Part shown: one piece after another, positions 33,684 to 45,900 of the stretch
Layout of the letters: every line of letters starts with the position of its first letter
Numbering within the stretch: position 1 is the first letter of the stretch
Origin: Limnephilus marmoratus
Taxonomy: Eukaryota; Arthropoda; Insecta; Trichoptera; Limnephilidae
Direction of reading: 5' to 3'
Length of the DNA stretch: 64,000 bases
Assembly: GCA_917880885.1 (NCBI GenBank)
Contig: OU862910.1
Location: 17,496,710-17,560,709 of the forward strand
Notes under the pieces: model-generated
The model's input: the letters and a program-made list of their open reading frames with translations, nothing else
What the model was told of the DNA's origin: nothing
Databases searched by the model: none
Program-made: the position numbers and the translations under genes

Positions 33684-34555
33684 TGTTTTTCTATTTCGCA
33701 TTACAGCTCACCCCGATAATAAATGTTTTAAAAGAACTGCTAAAGTCGGGCCAATATATAATATTTGATTCCGTTATGATAAAGAACAGCCAGAAAATTT
33801 AGCACTTGGCATTGGATTAAGATTTATGTAAGCGTTCAGTGGAGTGTTATTTGCGCCAAACCCTTTCATAAAACACAAGAATTATCCATCATAAACTCGA
33901 ACAATGTTATATTCACGCCTCACTGGCGAGCCCCAAAGCAAAGGCTGTAATAAGATCCCCTTTAAAATTACTAAATCAACGTCCGGTCCCCCGAATCCTA
34001 AAACAATTTATCATGACAACCTGTGGTAACATAAAACAAAAAAATATATCCGAAGTTTATTCCACCGATTTGCGCCGGCGTTATTCTTTACCGTTGGACT
34101 AGTGAAACATATTTATGCGTCTAGTTAAATGGATTGTCAGATCAGATTTAAGGCAAGATTAATCACTTGTAGCTATTTTTATTTGTTTAGAGTTGACTTA
34201 AGATACCAATTAATTTGTTGTACGTTGTAAATTACCTACTTCACTTTTCATTTCAGCCCGTTTAGACGGTTGTAGGATTCATTGCTTCGGTAAGACGCCT
34301 ACAAGGCAATAAAAAACGTTTTAAGCGCATTCTTTGACTTCTAGTTTAAGCTTGTAAGAAGTTTATTAGGACGTTACTGACTACGCGGCGAAATAGATAT
34401 TTCATTGCCCAAATGTAAAATTGGAAGCATGTTTGTGAGTGACTGTAGAGTTCATGAAGACGTCGACAGAAGGAGGTTTGTAGATAAATTAAGAAATTAA
34501 GTGGGACTGTCTGCAGTAGCCACAAAAAAAAATTTATTCCTAAAAAATGACGCAA
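33684..34555. other. No recognisable gene
   Basis: AT-rich, only short frames. Confidence 0.4.
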
Positions 34556-34559
34556 TTTT

Positions 34560-34680
34560 TTTTTCATTAACTCCGTAGAGGTGGGTCTAAGGAAAATAAT
34601 TTCGCTCAGAGCCGATGTCATATTTGGGGATGCTGTGGGAGGGTCTTTTTGAGGAAAGGAAGGAGTGAACCAGGGTCTTG
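34560..34680 (-). mobile_element. 3' fragment of the short LINE-derived family
   Basis: The minus strand ends ...CTACGGAGTTAATG plus an A-run, after TCCTTTCCTCAAAAAGACCC. The leader is mostly lost. Confidence 0.65.
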
Positions 34681-34944
34681 AAGAGTTGGGGGAGAAATGG
34701 TAATTGGCGCGTCTTAAAGCAATGTATAAATAAAGCACGAATAAGGCAATTCGAAAAGAATGTCAGGATGGTGTAAGCGTAATAAAAATTGCAAAGAAAG
34801 GTATGAATAAGATGGTTTTATAGTAGGTGAATTTGACGCGCACGGAACAGAAGAAGTAGGGGGGTCGCAGAAAGCAAGACGAGGCGGAATAACATAATAT
34901 TATATATGTATAGAGGAGTACAGTATGTATGACCCCTACCAATA

Positions 34945-35535
34945 GAGTCACGTGGGGTAACCGTATGCAATTTTTACATAGAGATTTTTGTATTAAAAAG
35001 CATTTGGTATTTTACTCAATGTTTTTGTTTATTAACATGATTGATCATTAAGGCATCTCAAACAAACATAAAAACCTCATATGGTTCATAAATCAAAAAG
35101 TTATATTAAAAAGTTTACATGCATGTCAATTGCGTACACTTACCCCGTGTGCGGGGTAAGTAATCGCATACCGTAGGGTATGTGTTAAAATCAGATTTGT
35201 GGTTATCTTTATTATCGAATTATCACTTTGCACCCGTGTAGCTAACAATATTTCACCAAAAATTGTCATAGACCACATCGCTCTGACACAGTTGGTTACA
35301 CAATAGCACACACATCTGTAAGCAAACATATCAGTAACAGGTGAAAATTTTTAGAAAAGTACGAAAATTACCTTTTCTTCTTAATTATGATACACTGTTC
35401 ACATGTCCTGCTTCAATGCGACCCAAAGCGCTATACTAGTGAATTAAGGAACGCGCGGGTGCGAAAAAGGCACCATCTTGTCGGAAACATCACTGCGAAC
35501 ACTTACACTCCGCGTACGGTTGCCCCACGTGACTC
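34945..35535. mobile_element. TA-flanked MITE (591 bp) with two adjacent perfect hairpins
   Basis: GAGTCACGTGGGGTAACCGT begins the left end; the right end is its inverse with few changes (CGGTTGCCCCACGTGACTC, 35517-35535). TA flanks both sides, as in Tc1/mariner-type elements. Inside are ACTTACCCCG-TGTG-CGGGGTAAGT (35138-35161) and CATACC-GTAG-GGTATG (35167-35182). No transposase. Confidence 0.7.
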
Positions 35536-35537
35536 TA

Positions 35538-38500
35538 CTACTTGCCGTGACGATAATTTTGAAAGTATGGAGTGTCCTAGTAATGAAGGAGCTGTCTCCA
35601 CTATGGAAATTGGAACGGTAATGAGGAACCGTTGAATTTAAAGTATATATTTAAGAAGTGTAAGATAGGGCTTTCGATAAAAGATATGCAAAAATTATGA
35701 GAAAATAAACTACAATGAATGAAGCAAAAAGTGAGCATCAGGAAAAATGGGAATTTGATTGAAAAATAAAAAAAGATGGATGATTAAGATTTTTTAAAAT
35801 TTAACGAGAATTGTATCTCAAAAGGTTAACTATATTACCCGGGGCGCATTTTCGATGACCGATGGAAATTTACGAAGGATGATCTTTTCGAGAACATACA
35901 TCACAACATGTCATAATCCATCATAAATAATATCTTTCGCAACCTGTTGCGCGATATACGAGCATACTTCGCTTTTCCTTAACGATGGAATCGTGATTCT
36001 TTGATCTGGTGAATGAAGGAAATTAATCGGCAACACAATGTAATACAACTGTATTATCTGTATCTTTCACAGAAGTCTGATTTTTTTCCGCAAATCTAAA
36101 TACATAAATTTTTTATCATGTAATTAGTGGAGATATGAGTATGTCACAATAAACTGTTTTGATACAACCCAAAAGGTATTATCATTATATCAGTATTATA
36201 TTACCGTATATTATATTTTTACCGTATAAAAAGTATATATAAAATCATTTCTCTTCTTCTACAGAGTCACAACGTCCATAATCAAGACTAAACTATACTG
36301 AAAGGTGGCTAAGGTCTTAATGACTCCAGACACTTTTAAACCTTACATGATCTTCAAATAAAAAGATTTTTGTCCCGAATTATTTTGGACCAACGTGAAA
36401 ATATTCCCCTGATACATTTACACATCACTACGCTAGGTCCAGAAATATTATTAAAATTGACGCTTTTCTTATCTTACGAAACTCGTCTCCACGAAGAAGC
36501 TAAAGCTCCCACTTGGGTTTCTTGCAAAATAATAATAACAGCTAACTCGTCGCTCGTCCCCAGTGAAGTCACTTCAAGACATCTCTTCGTGATTTTCTCA
36601 GGGATTATGTAAGACTGGTATGGACGCTAGCGAGATAAAGCCGAAATGTATCGCTTTTGATAGAAAAACTGACACATCATACCAAACATCGTCAAATAAG
36701 AGACCGTTTCGTGCAAATACAGTAGATAAGTAGACTGCGAAATATACCAAAGACTTTGCTGTAGGAAAAAGGGTCTATTTTAAATAAAGCTGACGTAAGA
36801 AATATAGTGCCATTTTCTGTCGTTGATTTTCTTTCTGTGATAATAAGTATCTTTACTGCTCGGAGCTAGCGGATTACGACAAGCCCAATGTTAAGGAATG
36901 ATGTGTGGCGAAAGGATTGGAGAGTGTGAAGAAAAAAAATGATAAACTAAGGTTAAGATAATGCGACTATTCAGATCGTATAACTAAACATCAAGAATTT
37001 TGTTCAGATTTTCGTGAATTTCAAAAAAATAATATTTCTGAAGCACTGGAGAGAACAAACTTATAGAAATGTGATCTGTACCGATTTGAAAGATAGCTCA
37101 TTACGCTTATTTCCGTAAGTCCTTTTGACAAGGTCCCAGATAAGCCATGGTAAGAACATCAAATAATTACATATGTAAAGCCATAGATTGCAATGAAAAA
37201 ACAACTTTAATTATATACGATAAGTTTCGGACTGTTTGAGGTCACGATCATGTTACATTTCACTTTTTTTTTACAATATTGTCAATTGTAAATATTTTCG
37301 AATCGGTTAAGGGATTTTAAAATATAATTTATTACAGTCGTCATGAACAGTTATTATAAATAACAGTACGTTGTCTAGAGATGTGCAATTTTTTGTAATA
37401 ATACCTTCTGATCTTTATCGGATTCGTTCACGGGTGTATTTCTGCACTTTCGTAGAATACAATTACAGTAATCATGAGATGCTGAAATTTAACCAAGTGT
37501 TCTTCAATATTAAAAGCAGTTAAAATTGAGAATAATATAAAATACGGCGCCCGTTAAAATAAAACGTAGGCTTTTTAAGGCTGGTGACGTCACACAGTCA
37601 ACTAAAGATTTGGTGCGATTTCGAGAGACCGAAAAATTAATCTAAAAATATATTTTTAAAACAAACCAAAACAATAAAAATATACACCGGTATTTAAGTT
37701 ACAAGGCCCTTATTGATAAAAAATAGACTGGAGTTCCTAATTATAAATCAAAAAATATTTTTTTAAAGCAAGATAAATTTTTTAATCAAAATATTTAAAT
37801 CAAATAATAGATAGTTTTAATAATAAATTGTGCTTCTAAACACAAAAATTATGTAATCAAGTTCACTTCCAATTTTGAAGGCAGTGTTTAAGTCCCAAAT
37901 TTTCTTAACATAACGACCTCATTTTTCATTTGTGTTCTTTACATATTGATTAGATGACGGTCTAGGATTAGGTCCTTACAAAACATCAGAAACCAGACAT
38001 TTCCATTTTGGATTAAGATTGATTACCCGAACGAAGAACGGCAATCAATACTAATATTTATTCTACGCATGGCTACTATACAAAAAAACCATTTTAAAAC
38101 ATTACATTAAACTTGGCTGTAATTTGGTGCAGTCAAGGTCTAAAATGAAACGTTTGGATAGTTGATTCTAAAAACCATAGTGAAGTCCTACAGAATTGCC
38201 AGATTCATGGTTTTTACCTTGTTTTCATGTTTTTGTGGGTAAATTAATTGTCAAAGTTTTTTTCAAAAAAACATATCGAAGAAGCCATGGTATTTTAGCG
38301 GTCGCCAAAAGTATACCTAATGTTTTGAGTGAGGTACGATTTATTAATGTAGTTCTTGAACTTCGGGTCTTGTCCAAAATGGGTTCACAACGTTTCTTTA
38401 TCCGATTATTATCTTTATCAATAAATAATATGAATTAATAAAGTGAAATGAATGCATCATGTAATTTTAATTAGTTACCCACACTAACTAGGAAATGTAG

Positions 38501-39355
38501 AAAAGCATATTATCGGAGTACCTAACATTTAATAAAACTTGACAAAAGTACAAAAATATATTTTTTTATTTTTATTTGCAAAGGTGTTTTTTTTAAACAT
38601 TTTTTTCTGTTACTCGAAGGAAAATTGAAAAACGATAAAGCATTAAAGATCATTATTTATTGAGGTGCAGTTGTTTTCTTATGTCAATTCTTGATAAAAA
38701 GCTTTTTACTTAATTTTTATCCGCAAAACATGGTTTTTTTACTTCTGAAACATGTTTTTTTTTTACTTTTGGGACATGGTATCATCGTCCTATCAACGAA
38801 AACTGTGACTTTCAGTATCGCCGCGGTGAAATAAAAAAGAATATACTCGAAAAATACCAAAGCTATCATTGGTAGTGGTTTAGGTAAACTTTTTTCGGGA
38901 TTGTGATTGAAGTCGGTTCAATTCTAAAGAAAGAAAAAGTTTCCGAAATCAGAAGATTGCGTGGGAGAGTTGAGTCTAAAGATACAAAAGATTTACGATA
39001 TGTTTCAACACAGGCAGGTACATAGTTCAACAGTACCAGGCCAAATTACAATACACCTTGTAATTTGGCAACTTAAAAAAATGAATACACTTTCTAGTAA
39101 ATGTATAATAAATAAATGTCACAATTCGAAGCTTTTACGCAGTTTTAGCAATACTTTAGATATTTATTTATAACGAATTTTTTTCGTTGACTTAATATTT
39201 ACGGGTATCAGATCCGTTGTAACATCCAGATCTTATACTCGTACAACTATATTGGGTATAACAGCCAGAACCCGAAGGCTCTTTAACCAGCGATTCTTGA
39301 TTCTTGATTGAAGTAAAAAATGTCATTTTGATGTCCGATGATATTTTTTTTCAAT
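35538..39355. other. Largest stretch with nothing recognised
   Basis: About 3.8 kb of AT-rich sequence without recognised repeats, TIRs or protein domains. The longest open frames are about 80 codons. It could be single-copy intergenic or intronic DNA. Confidence 0.5.
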
Positions 39356-39362
39356 AATAAAA

Positions 39363-39513
39363 AGAAAAAAACCCATCACACGTCGCAGCCTACAGCCGCA
39401 GGTGCAGCCTAGCGGGTCACGTGATAAGCATTCCGTCTCGTTCCAGTAGCACAATAACACACGAGACAAATCACTTGTCGCGTGAGATTAGTGGCGACGT
39501 GTGAGATTTTTTT
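39363..39513. repeat. Possible small inverted-repeat element
   Basis: CATCACACGTCGC at the left and GCGACGTGTGAG at the right are inverted, with GTCTCGT/ACGAGAC inside. The interior is GC-rich relative to its flanks. No clear TSD. Confidence 0.4.
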
Positions 39514-39674
39514 TTTGGTTTTAAATTGAAAAAAATTATTGTCATTCGCGGAAACGTCAAAAAGTACAATGGCCACCATCACATAATTGAGAATTTCACC
39601 ACATTTTCTTCTAGTTGATTTGTTATACATATATTAGTTGTATCCACAGAATTTGAATTTGAATAGAGTATTGT

Positions 39675-40215
39675 GTATGGCGGAGATGACGTGCGAACCG
39701 TGGCTCTCAATATGACACTTAATTAGCGCAGCTTAACACTGGCCACCATCTTAGTGGGCGAGAATTGCATCACCAACTCACTCTTTGATTCTTCCATTAT
39801 TATTGTCTATGGAAATCTAGATTGAATGGCGAAGCTTGATGGTGTTGTACGGCGAAGATATGACGTGAAGTCTTTTTAGGATGCTTTGATTTATAAAACG
39901 TCAGAAAGAACGTTGGCAGCCATCTTTGTAGGCGATGTTGCATCCATTAGTATTGTCTATGGAAATCAAGTTTGCATAAGGCAACTAGATTGCGTTGTAT
40001 GGCGAAGATATGACGTGTGAACTGTGTCTGTCCAGCATGCTTTGCTTAATAATTCGCATAAACGTCAGAAAGAACATTGGCCGCCATCTTGGTGGGCGAT
40101 ATTGCATCACCATCACCAACTGACATCACATTTTGACTCTTCCATTACTTATGTCCTCAGAACCGGAGTTTGTATAGAGCGGCTTGTCGGTGTCGTACTG
40201 CGAACTCGGGCGGTG
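39675..40215. repeat. Degenerate tandem repeat, units of about 150-195 bp
   Basis: The landmark (GGCG)AAGATATGACGTG recurs at 39678 (variant), 39849 and 39999, and a weaker version lies near 40194. Each unit also carries TTGGCxGCCATCTT(G/T)GTxGGCG and ATTGTCTATGGAAATC-like blocks. The 101-codon frame at 40024-40329 starts within the array and is not credited. Confidence 0.7.
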
Positions 40216-40900
40216 ATAGATGAAGGATATCGGGCAGTATCGCGGCCAATCGCGGCGGACACAGTAGGAGTGGGCGAGACATGTCTGCAGGATAATTCCA
40301 TTTCACAACTGGCAGATAATGAAATGTAGCAGACAGACAGCTCGGATCCTTTGGCAATCCGTTAACCCCTCAGGTCTCGAACATATTTTGTCAGAAGCTC
40401 AAAATATTTCCGTTTTGCAATAAAATACAAATAAATGGAGCACGAATCCGAAAACTAAAAACTGTTTTTGAAAGGTGATAAAATACGCTCTAAAATTTGG
40501 CAATTCGAAATAAACATAGCATTTTTAAAATATATTTTTTTAAATTTTTTTTTAATTTATTTTTATTTATTTATTTATTTTTTTTTACAGTTTTTAGAGA
40601 AAATGTGTCCTTACTGGGGTACCCCGTTCTAAGGACACATTGTACAAGTTTTATTATTTGAATTTTAATGCAAAGATAAACCTAATTTTTAAAATTGCTA
40701 ACTTCACGTTTTTTCTAACTAAAATTATTGATTAAAAATAAAAACACGCACATATTTCATTAGACTTAATAATATATTATAATCATTATCGTCACCTGAG
40801 ATTTTTTTTCTGTTTCATGTCAAATTGTTGGAAATTTGGTGTCATAAAGATGTACATTTTAATAATTTTTTGGTTTAATTTTAGACTTGAATTTAAAGTA
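40216..40900. other. No recognisable gene
   Basis: AT-rich, with a T-rich tract at 40525-40590. Confidence 0.4.
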
Positions 40901-41692
40901 GACCGGTCAGTGGTTGAGTGGGCATAGCGCTTGGGTTTGGGTCCCACCCACGGACATATGAATATATCTGGACCTGCCCTAAGTGATAAAAACGTATTAT
41001 TTCCCCCTCCACATGGCGCCGGCTGTAGCTCCTCCTTGGAACCGGCTCGCTCCATGGGGAGGGGATATAGCCTCGCTTGAATCTAAAATGTGTGACGTCA
41101 TCATCCATACATTTAACGAAATAACGGCAGCTTGTGCTATACAATATATCTACGTATCAATGTACACATAGCGAATGTGGGCGGTACTCCAATGTGCTCG
41201 TCGCTGGTTACAGGGGTAAGTAAATTATGAAACATTTGTAAAAGTGTTTTAACTAAACACGGAAACAAAATATTGATATGTGTATTGGCGCGAGTCTTTT
41301 TGGGGCGAGCATTTGGCCTTAGCAAATATGTTTTGAACGTGGCAAGCAATTCGCGCTCCCATGTAAAAAGGTCTATTCATTCAAAGCAGATTTTGCTTTT
41401 AAGAACTAAATGGTGATATTGTAATGCGAGATGCCTATATACTGTCAGATTGATTGTTCAACGAATGACAGTCATCTTTCCCCTCTTCGCTCTCCATAGT
41501 TTGGTTTTACCCCTCATCTGTAACTGCTTGTCTATCCATTTGGATGTCTATGGTCCCACCCGAGCGTCGCGTGTTCGATTCCTCGGCTGGCTAAGTCCTC
41601 CATCACAACACAAGCAACATTTTCGGCTTTCTGTGGTGGTAGTAGAAGATTTTCAAACATTGTTGGGTTTGTCTTTCTTTAAAAAAAAAAAG
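40901..41692 (+). mobile_element. tRNA-derived SINE (type B) split by an 8-bp-TSD element
   Basis: The head lies at 40901-40948 (GACCGGTCAGTGGTTGAGTG) and the remainder from 41553 (GTCCCACCCGAGCGTCGCGT) to the A-rich tail at about 41692. Removing the insert and one GTCCCACC restores a continuous SINE like 24188-24385, apart from an extra TTGGGT-type repeat. Confidence 0.85.
40949..41552 (+). mobile_element. Non-autonomous P/hAT-like element, copy 1 (604 bp)
   Basis: GTCCCACC flanks it at 40941-40948 and 41553-41560. The ends are CACGGACATATGAAT and, inverted, CATAGACATCCAAAT (imperfect TIRs). The interior includes a GC-rich block (GGCGCCGGCTGTAGCTCC) and AATTCGCGCTCCCATG; no transposase. The 8-bp TSD and CA...TG ends fit P or hAT superfamilies. 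Confidence 0.85.
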
Positions 41693-42265
41693 AAAGTGTG
41701 ATGTTTTCTCTTTCAAACGCCGTTTACATCACATCTCACCATCGTAGTCAGGGAGACAACGATTACTATTAAATCTACATGGGTTGTTCCCAAAAGAGTA
41801 AAAATTGGTCTGAGGAGTTAAAAACCTGCATTCCGAATTTCTACTGAAATATAACATACTTTCCTTTAAGTTTTTAAGACAAAAATAAATGTTATTTTGA
41901 AAAAAGAATGCATTCATTACCCGAGTTGAAAAAGTAATTATATGAAATTTCCCCGATAAAAAAAGTGTGCTCCGAAAATTATGTACAACATATCAGCTTC
42001 TCTTACCATATTGTAGGTGTGAACAAATTCACAGTTTTTCTATAAATGCTACTTAACATATTTTGTCGAAAGATTTTGACTATATTTTAAATAAGTCGCG
42101 CTCACTTAATTGTTTTCGCTTAGGCATATAAATTAAATCGTTTTTTTTTTAAATATAATAGCGTGCTCCCTCTACATTCTTCGTATTTACATAATATATC
42201 TCCCTTTCAAACCATCTTTAGTAAACACTGAACAAATCACTGTACAAATCACAACCATGTTTAGT
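41693..42265. other. No recognisable gene
   Basis: AT-rich, with an ACAAATCAC(A/T) short repeat near 42230-42280 at the junction with the next LINE copy. Confidence 0.4.
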
Positions 42266-42269
42266 AAAC

Positions 42270-42820
42270 ACCGTACAAATCATAAGTGCGCCCCACGGTT
42301 GAATTTGGCAGCCACGTCTGGTCTGGAGCTCCAAAATACCTGAAAAATACCCTCGACTCTGTGCAGAAACGGGCGGTCCGTTTGATAGATTCACCCATCT
42401 TAACAGACGGATTGCAATCTTTAGAGCACAGGCGTCGGGTGGGAATGCTATCCTTGTTCTACCGATATTACAATGGAAGATGCTCCGAGGAACTAGCATC
42501 ATTGATCCCTTCAGCACCGGTGCATAGTCGGGAAACACGCCAAACGCGTGCCCAACATTTGTACACAGTTGGCATTTGTCACATGAGAACAGGTCGTTTC
42601 TTCGACTCGTTCTTGTGTTCAACAGCTCGGCTGTGGAATGATTTGCCGGCCTCTGTGTTTCCTCCTTCCTACAACATGGGTCTCTTCAAGACCAATGTTC
42701 ATTCCTTCCTCTCCCCAAAAAGACCCTCCACACAGCATCCCAGATGACATAGGCCCTGAGGGAAATTATTTCCCTCAGGGCCTCCTGTGTGGAGTTAATG
42801 TTAAAAAAAAAGTTAGCTTA
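42270..42820 (+). pseudogene. 5'-truncated copy of the 42905 LINE
   Basis: Begins at the equivalent of 45948 and keeps an open frame of 153 codons (42286-42747) reading RPTVEFGSHVWSGAPKYLKN through SVQKRAVRLIDSPI, the C-terminal region of the LINE protein. It ends with the hairpin tail and A9. It is almost identical to 45955-46470, so it is a recent copy. It lies only about 85 bp upstream of the long copy, in the same orientation. Confidence 0.9.
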
Positions 42821-42904
42821 TTTTTCTTTTTGAATGCCTAAATTAAGTTTGACTGAAGTGAAAAACGCGGATACATACTCGTAGGTTACGGTAGGTTTAA
42901 TTTG

Positions 42905-45900
42905 GTAGGCGGGTATGGGTACCGCCGCCCTGGGAACCATTTATTGGATGACCAACACCTCTGCCACAGGTCACCCCAAGTGGTTCGCTACGTTTGGTGA
43001 CTTAGCAGGGGTGCCCGGGTTCTTGGGGTAATGTTTGTCCAGGTCTTGATGGCGGGTGCGTCGGCCCACCTTCTGCGTGGCGGGCCGGATTGGGAGATGC
43101 TGGTTGAGGGAGACCCTTTACAACCGGTTACCGCTGTCCGGGCCGCTCGGTAGTACAGGGGCCCGACCCTCAGGCTCACGACTGAGGGTGGGCTGCCCCA
43201 TCAACGAGTGCAAAAACCCCGCCGCTGCTGTTGTGCCGGTTCGTGACCGGAGGGGACCCAGCAGTAGCGTTTGGGGCGCATTGGGCGACCTCTCCAGCCG
43301 GACTCTCCCTGCCCATCGCCTTGCACCGCAGTGGGTGGGTTGGATACATACGTCCGTCACTCCTGGAAACTCTGAACCCCAGCATCCTACCCACCCCTTA
43401 TACCTTTTCCCTCCCAGACCTTCCTTCCTCTCATATCAAAAAAAACAAAAAACCAAAAATTAAAATCATGAACTTGCAACCTACAATAATTAACGTCATT
43501 ACAGCGGCGAGACGTAGGCGTCCCCGGTGCGGGCCAAAACTGTTGGTGAATTACACCAACATTCGCGGCCTGCACACCAATTTAAACTCTGTCCACCACC
43601 ACCTTTTTTCTCAACGCCCAAACCTTCTCTTCCTGTCTGAAACTCAGATAGCTGAGCCTGTAGACACCTCCTATCTGGACTGCCCGGGCTTCACCCTCGC
43701 AGGCAAGTTCAGACCTAAAGGAGGTGTCTGTCTCTATAGTCGAGCTGACGTCAACTGTGTGCGACTGTTGAATCTGGAAAACTCCAGATTCGACGTAATG
43801 TGGGTACGCGTCAATCTTGCCAGTACGGTAAGATTCTACGCGTGTTTATACCGCTCACCGAACCTGAGCGAATCAGACACGTCCGAGCTCTTCAAACACT
43901 TAAGCGACACTATTGATGACCTCTTGCCCCGCTACCCTACGGCAGAGTTTGTGGTCCTGGGGGACTTCAATGTTCATAACGTACCTTGGTTGAAGTTCTC
44001 AGGATCAACAGACTCGGCTGGACGCCAAGCGGAATCCTTTGCCCTTTGCTACGGATTGGAGCAAATGGTTCAGGAGCCTACAAGGGTTCCTGATGTCCAG
44101 ACTCACCGTTCCAATCTGTTAGACCTATTTTTAACTACTGTGCCACACGGTTACAGGATTGAAGTCACAGCGCCTTTAGGATCGTCCGACCACTGCCTGG
44201 TGACGACATCAATCCCTGTAAACTTCAGACCACCAAACGAGAGGCTGAAGAGAAAAGTGTGGCACTATAGGTCAGCAGATTGGTTCGGTCTGCGGGCACA
44301 TTTCAATGCTTTTCCGTGGTCAGCTGTCTGTTTTCGGACTTCGGATCCCTCAAGATGTGCCCAGGAAATTGGTGAAGTCATCACATCCGCGATGGATGGC
44401 TTCATCAAATCTACTGTTAAGGAAACTGGTGTAGGCTCAAAGCCGTGGTTCAGTCGACAATGCGCTGAAGCAGTGCGACGAAAAAACGCGGCTTACCGAG
44501 CCTACAACACATCTAGAACATCCGAAGACAGAACAGCTTACAACAAAATGGCAAAGGAAACCAAGAGAATCATAAATAGGTCAAAATTCGAGCACGACCA
44601 GCAGATCAGCAGAAAGCTGACTGCATGCCCGCATGGCAGCAGGCAATTCTGGTCACTTGCGGGCTCAATAGGTCGCAATTTCTGCAAATCCAGTCTGCCA
44701 CCTCTTACCAGACCTGACGGCTCACTAGCAAACACCGCCACCGAAAAGGCTAACTTACTAGGTAAAATGTTTGCGGATAACTCAACCCTCGATGACCAAG
44801 GTGCTGTCCCGACGTCGGTTCCTCACTGCGGTTTTCATATGAAAAAGCTGAGGATCCGGCATCGGGAAGTACTCCATGTTTTACGAGGGCTTGATGTTAA
44901 TAAAGCTAGTGGGCCCGACGGAATACCTGCCCTGGTATTGCAGAGGTGCGCTGCAGAATTAGCTCCAATTTTGACGAAGCTTTTTAAACTGTCCCTGAAG
45001 ACTGGCTCTGTGCCCTCTGGTTGGAAAAAAGCGGTTATCCATCCTATTCCAAAGAAGGGTGACCGCTCCAACCCGGCCAACTACCGCCCCATAGCGATCA
45101 CATCAGTTCTGTCTAAGGTGATGGAACGTGTGATCAACGACAAACTGCTCACATACCTCGAGAAGAACAAAATTATCAACGACCGTCAATACGGATTCCG
45201 GCGGAACCGCTCGTGCGGTGATCTTCTCGCGTATGTGACGCATGTTTGGGGGCGATGCCTGGAACGTTTCGGTGAGACCCAAACGGTTGCACTGGACATC
45301 TCCAAGGCCTTTGACCGGGTTTGGCACCGAGGACTTGTCAACAAACTGCTTTCTTACGGACTTCCCGCATCCTTGTGTACGTGGATTGCCGACTTCTTGA
45401 GGGGGAGGTCGATTCAGACGGTAGTCGATGGTTTCACCTCTTCCTCACACTCGATAAATGCTGGCGTCCCGCAGGGATCGGTTCTGTCTCCAACTTTGTT
45501 TTTGTTGCACATCAACGACCTTTTGTCATGTGCACCAATTCACTGTTATGCGGATGACAGTACAGTTCATGATAGCTTTTTGTTTGACAAGCCCCCAAAG
45601 GGCTAACAAACTCCAACAGCTCGTAGGGCTTTGAAGCAAAGAATGGACGGCTATCTCGAAAGTGTTTTCTCTTGGGGTAAAAATAATCTCGTTGAATTTA
45701 ATGTTTCAAAGACCCAATCTTGTCTGATTACGTCCAAAAGGGATCGAAATGAAAATCTAGTCTCTTTCAACGGAAGCAATCTTCCGAACAGGCCCTCCAT
45801 TGATATGCTTGGTGTAACCCTAAGTGACCAGCTCAGGTATGGGGGCTCCATTGAAGCCAGAGTAAGGCTAGCCTCCCAAAAACTGGGCGTACTGTACAGG

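Noticed and set aside
37215..37250. GTTTCGG motif suggesting another hammerhead
   Set aside because: No CUGANGA box or helix II at the right distance on the minus strand.
40024..40329. 101-codon ORF
   Set aside because: Starts within the degenerate tandem repeat and shows no domain.
42218..42622. 134-codon minus-strand frame, and the similar one at 45651-46288
   Set aside because: Antisense shadows of the LINE C-terminal coding region; both recur only because the LINE copies recur.
43231..43467. Extra 79 N-terminal codons of the LINE ORF
   Set aside because: They read the GC-rich leader that is also present, non-coding, in the short elements; the ATG at 43468 precedes the conserved protein.
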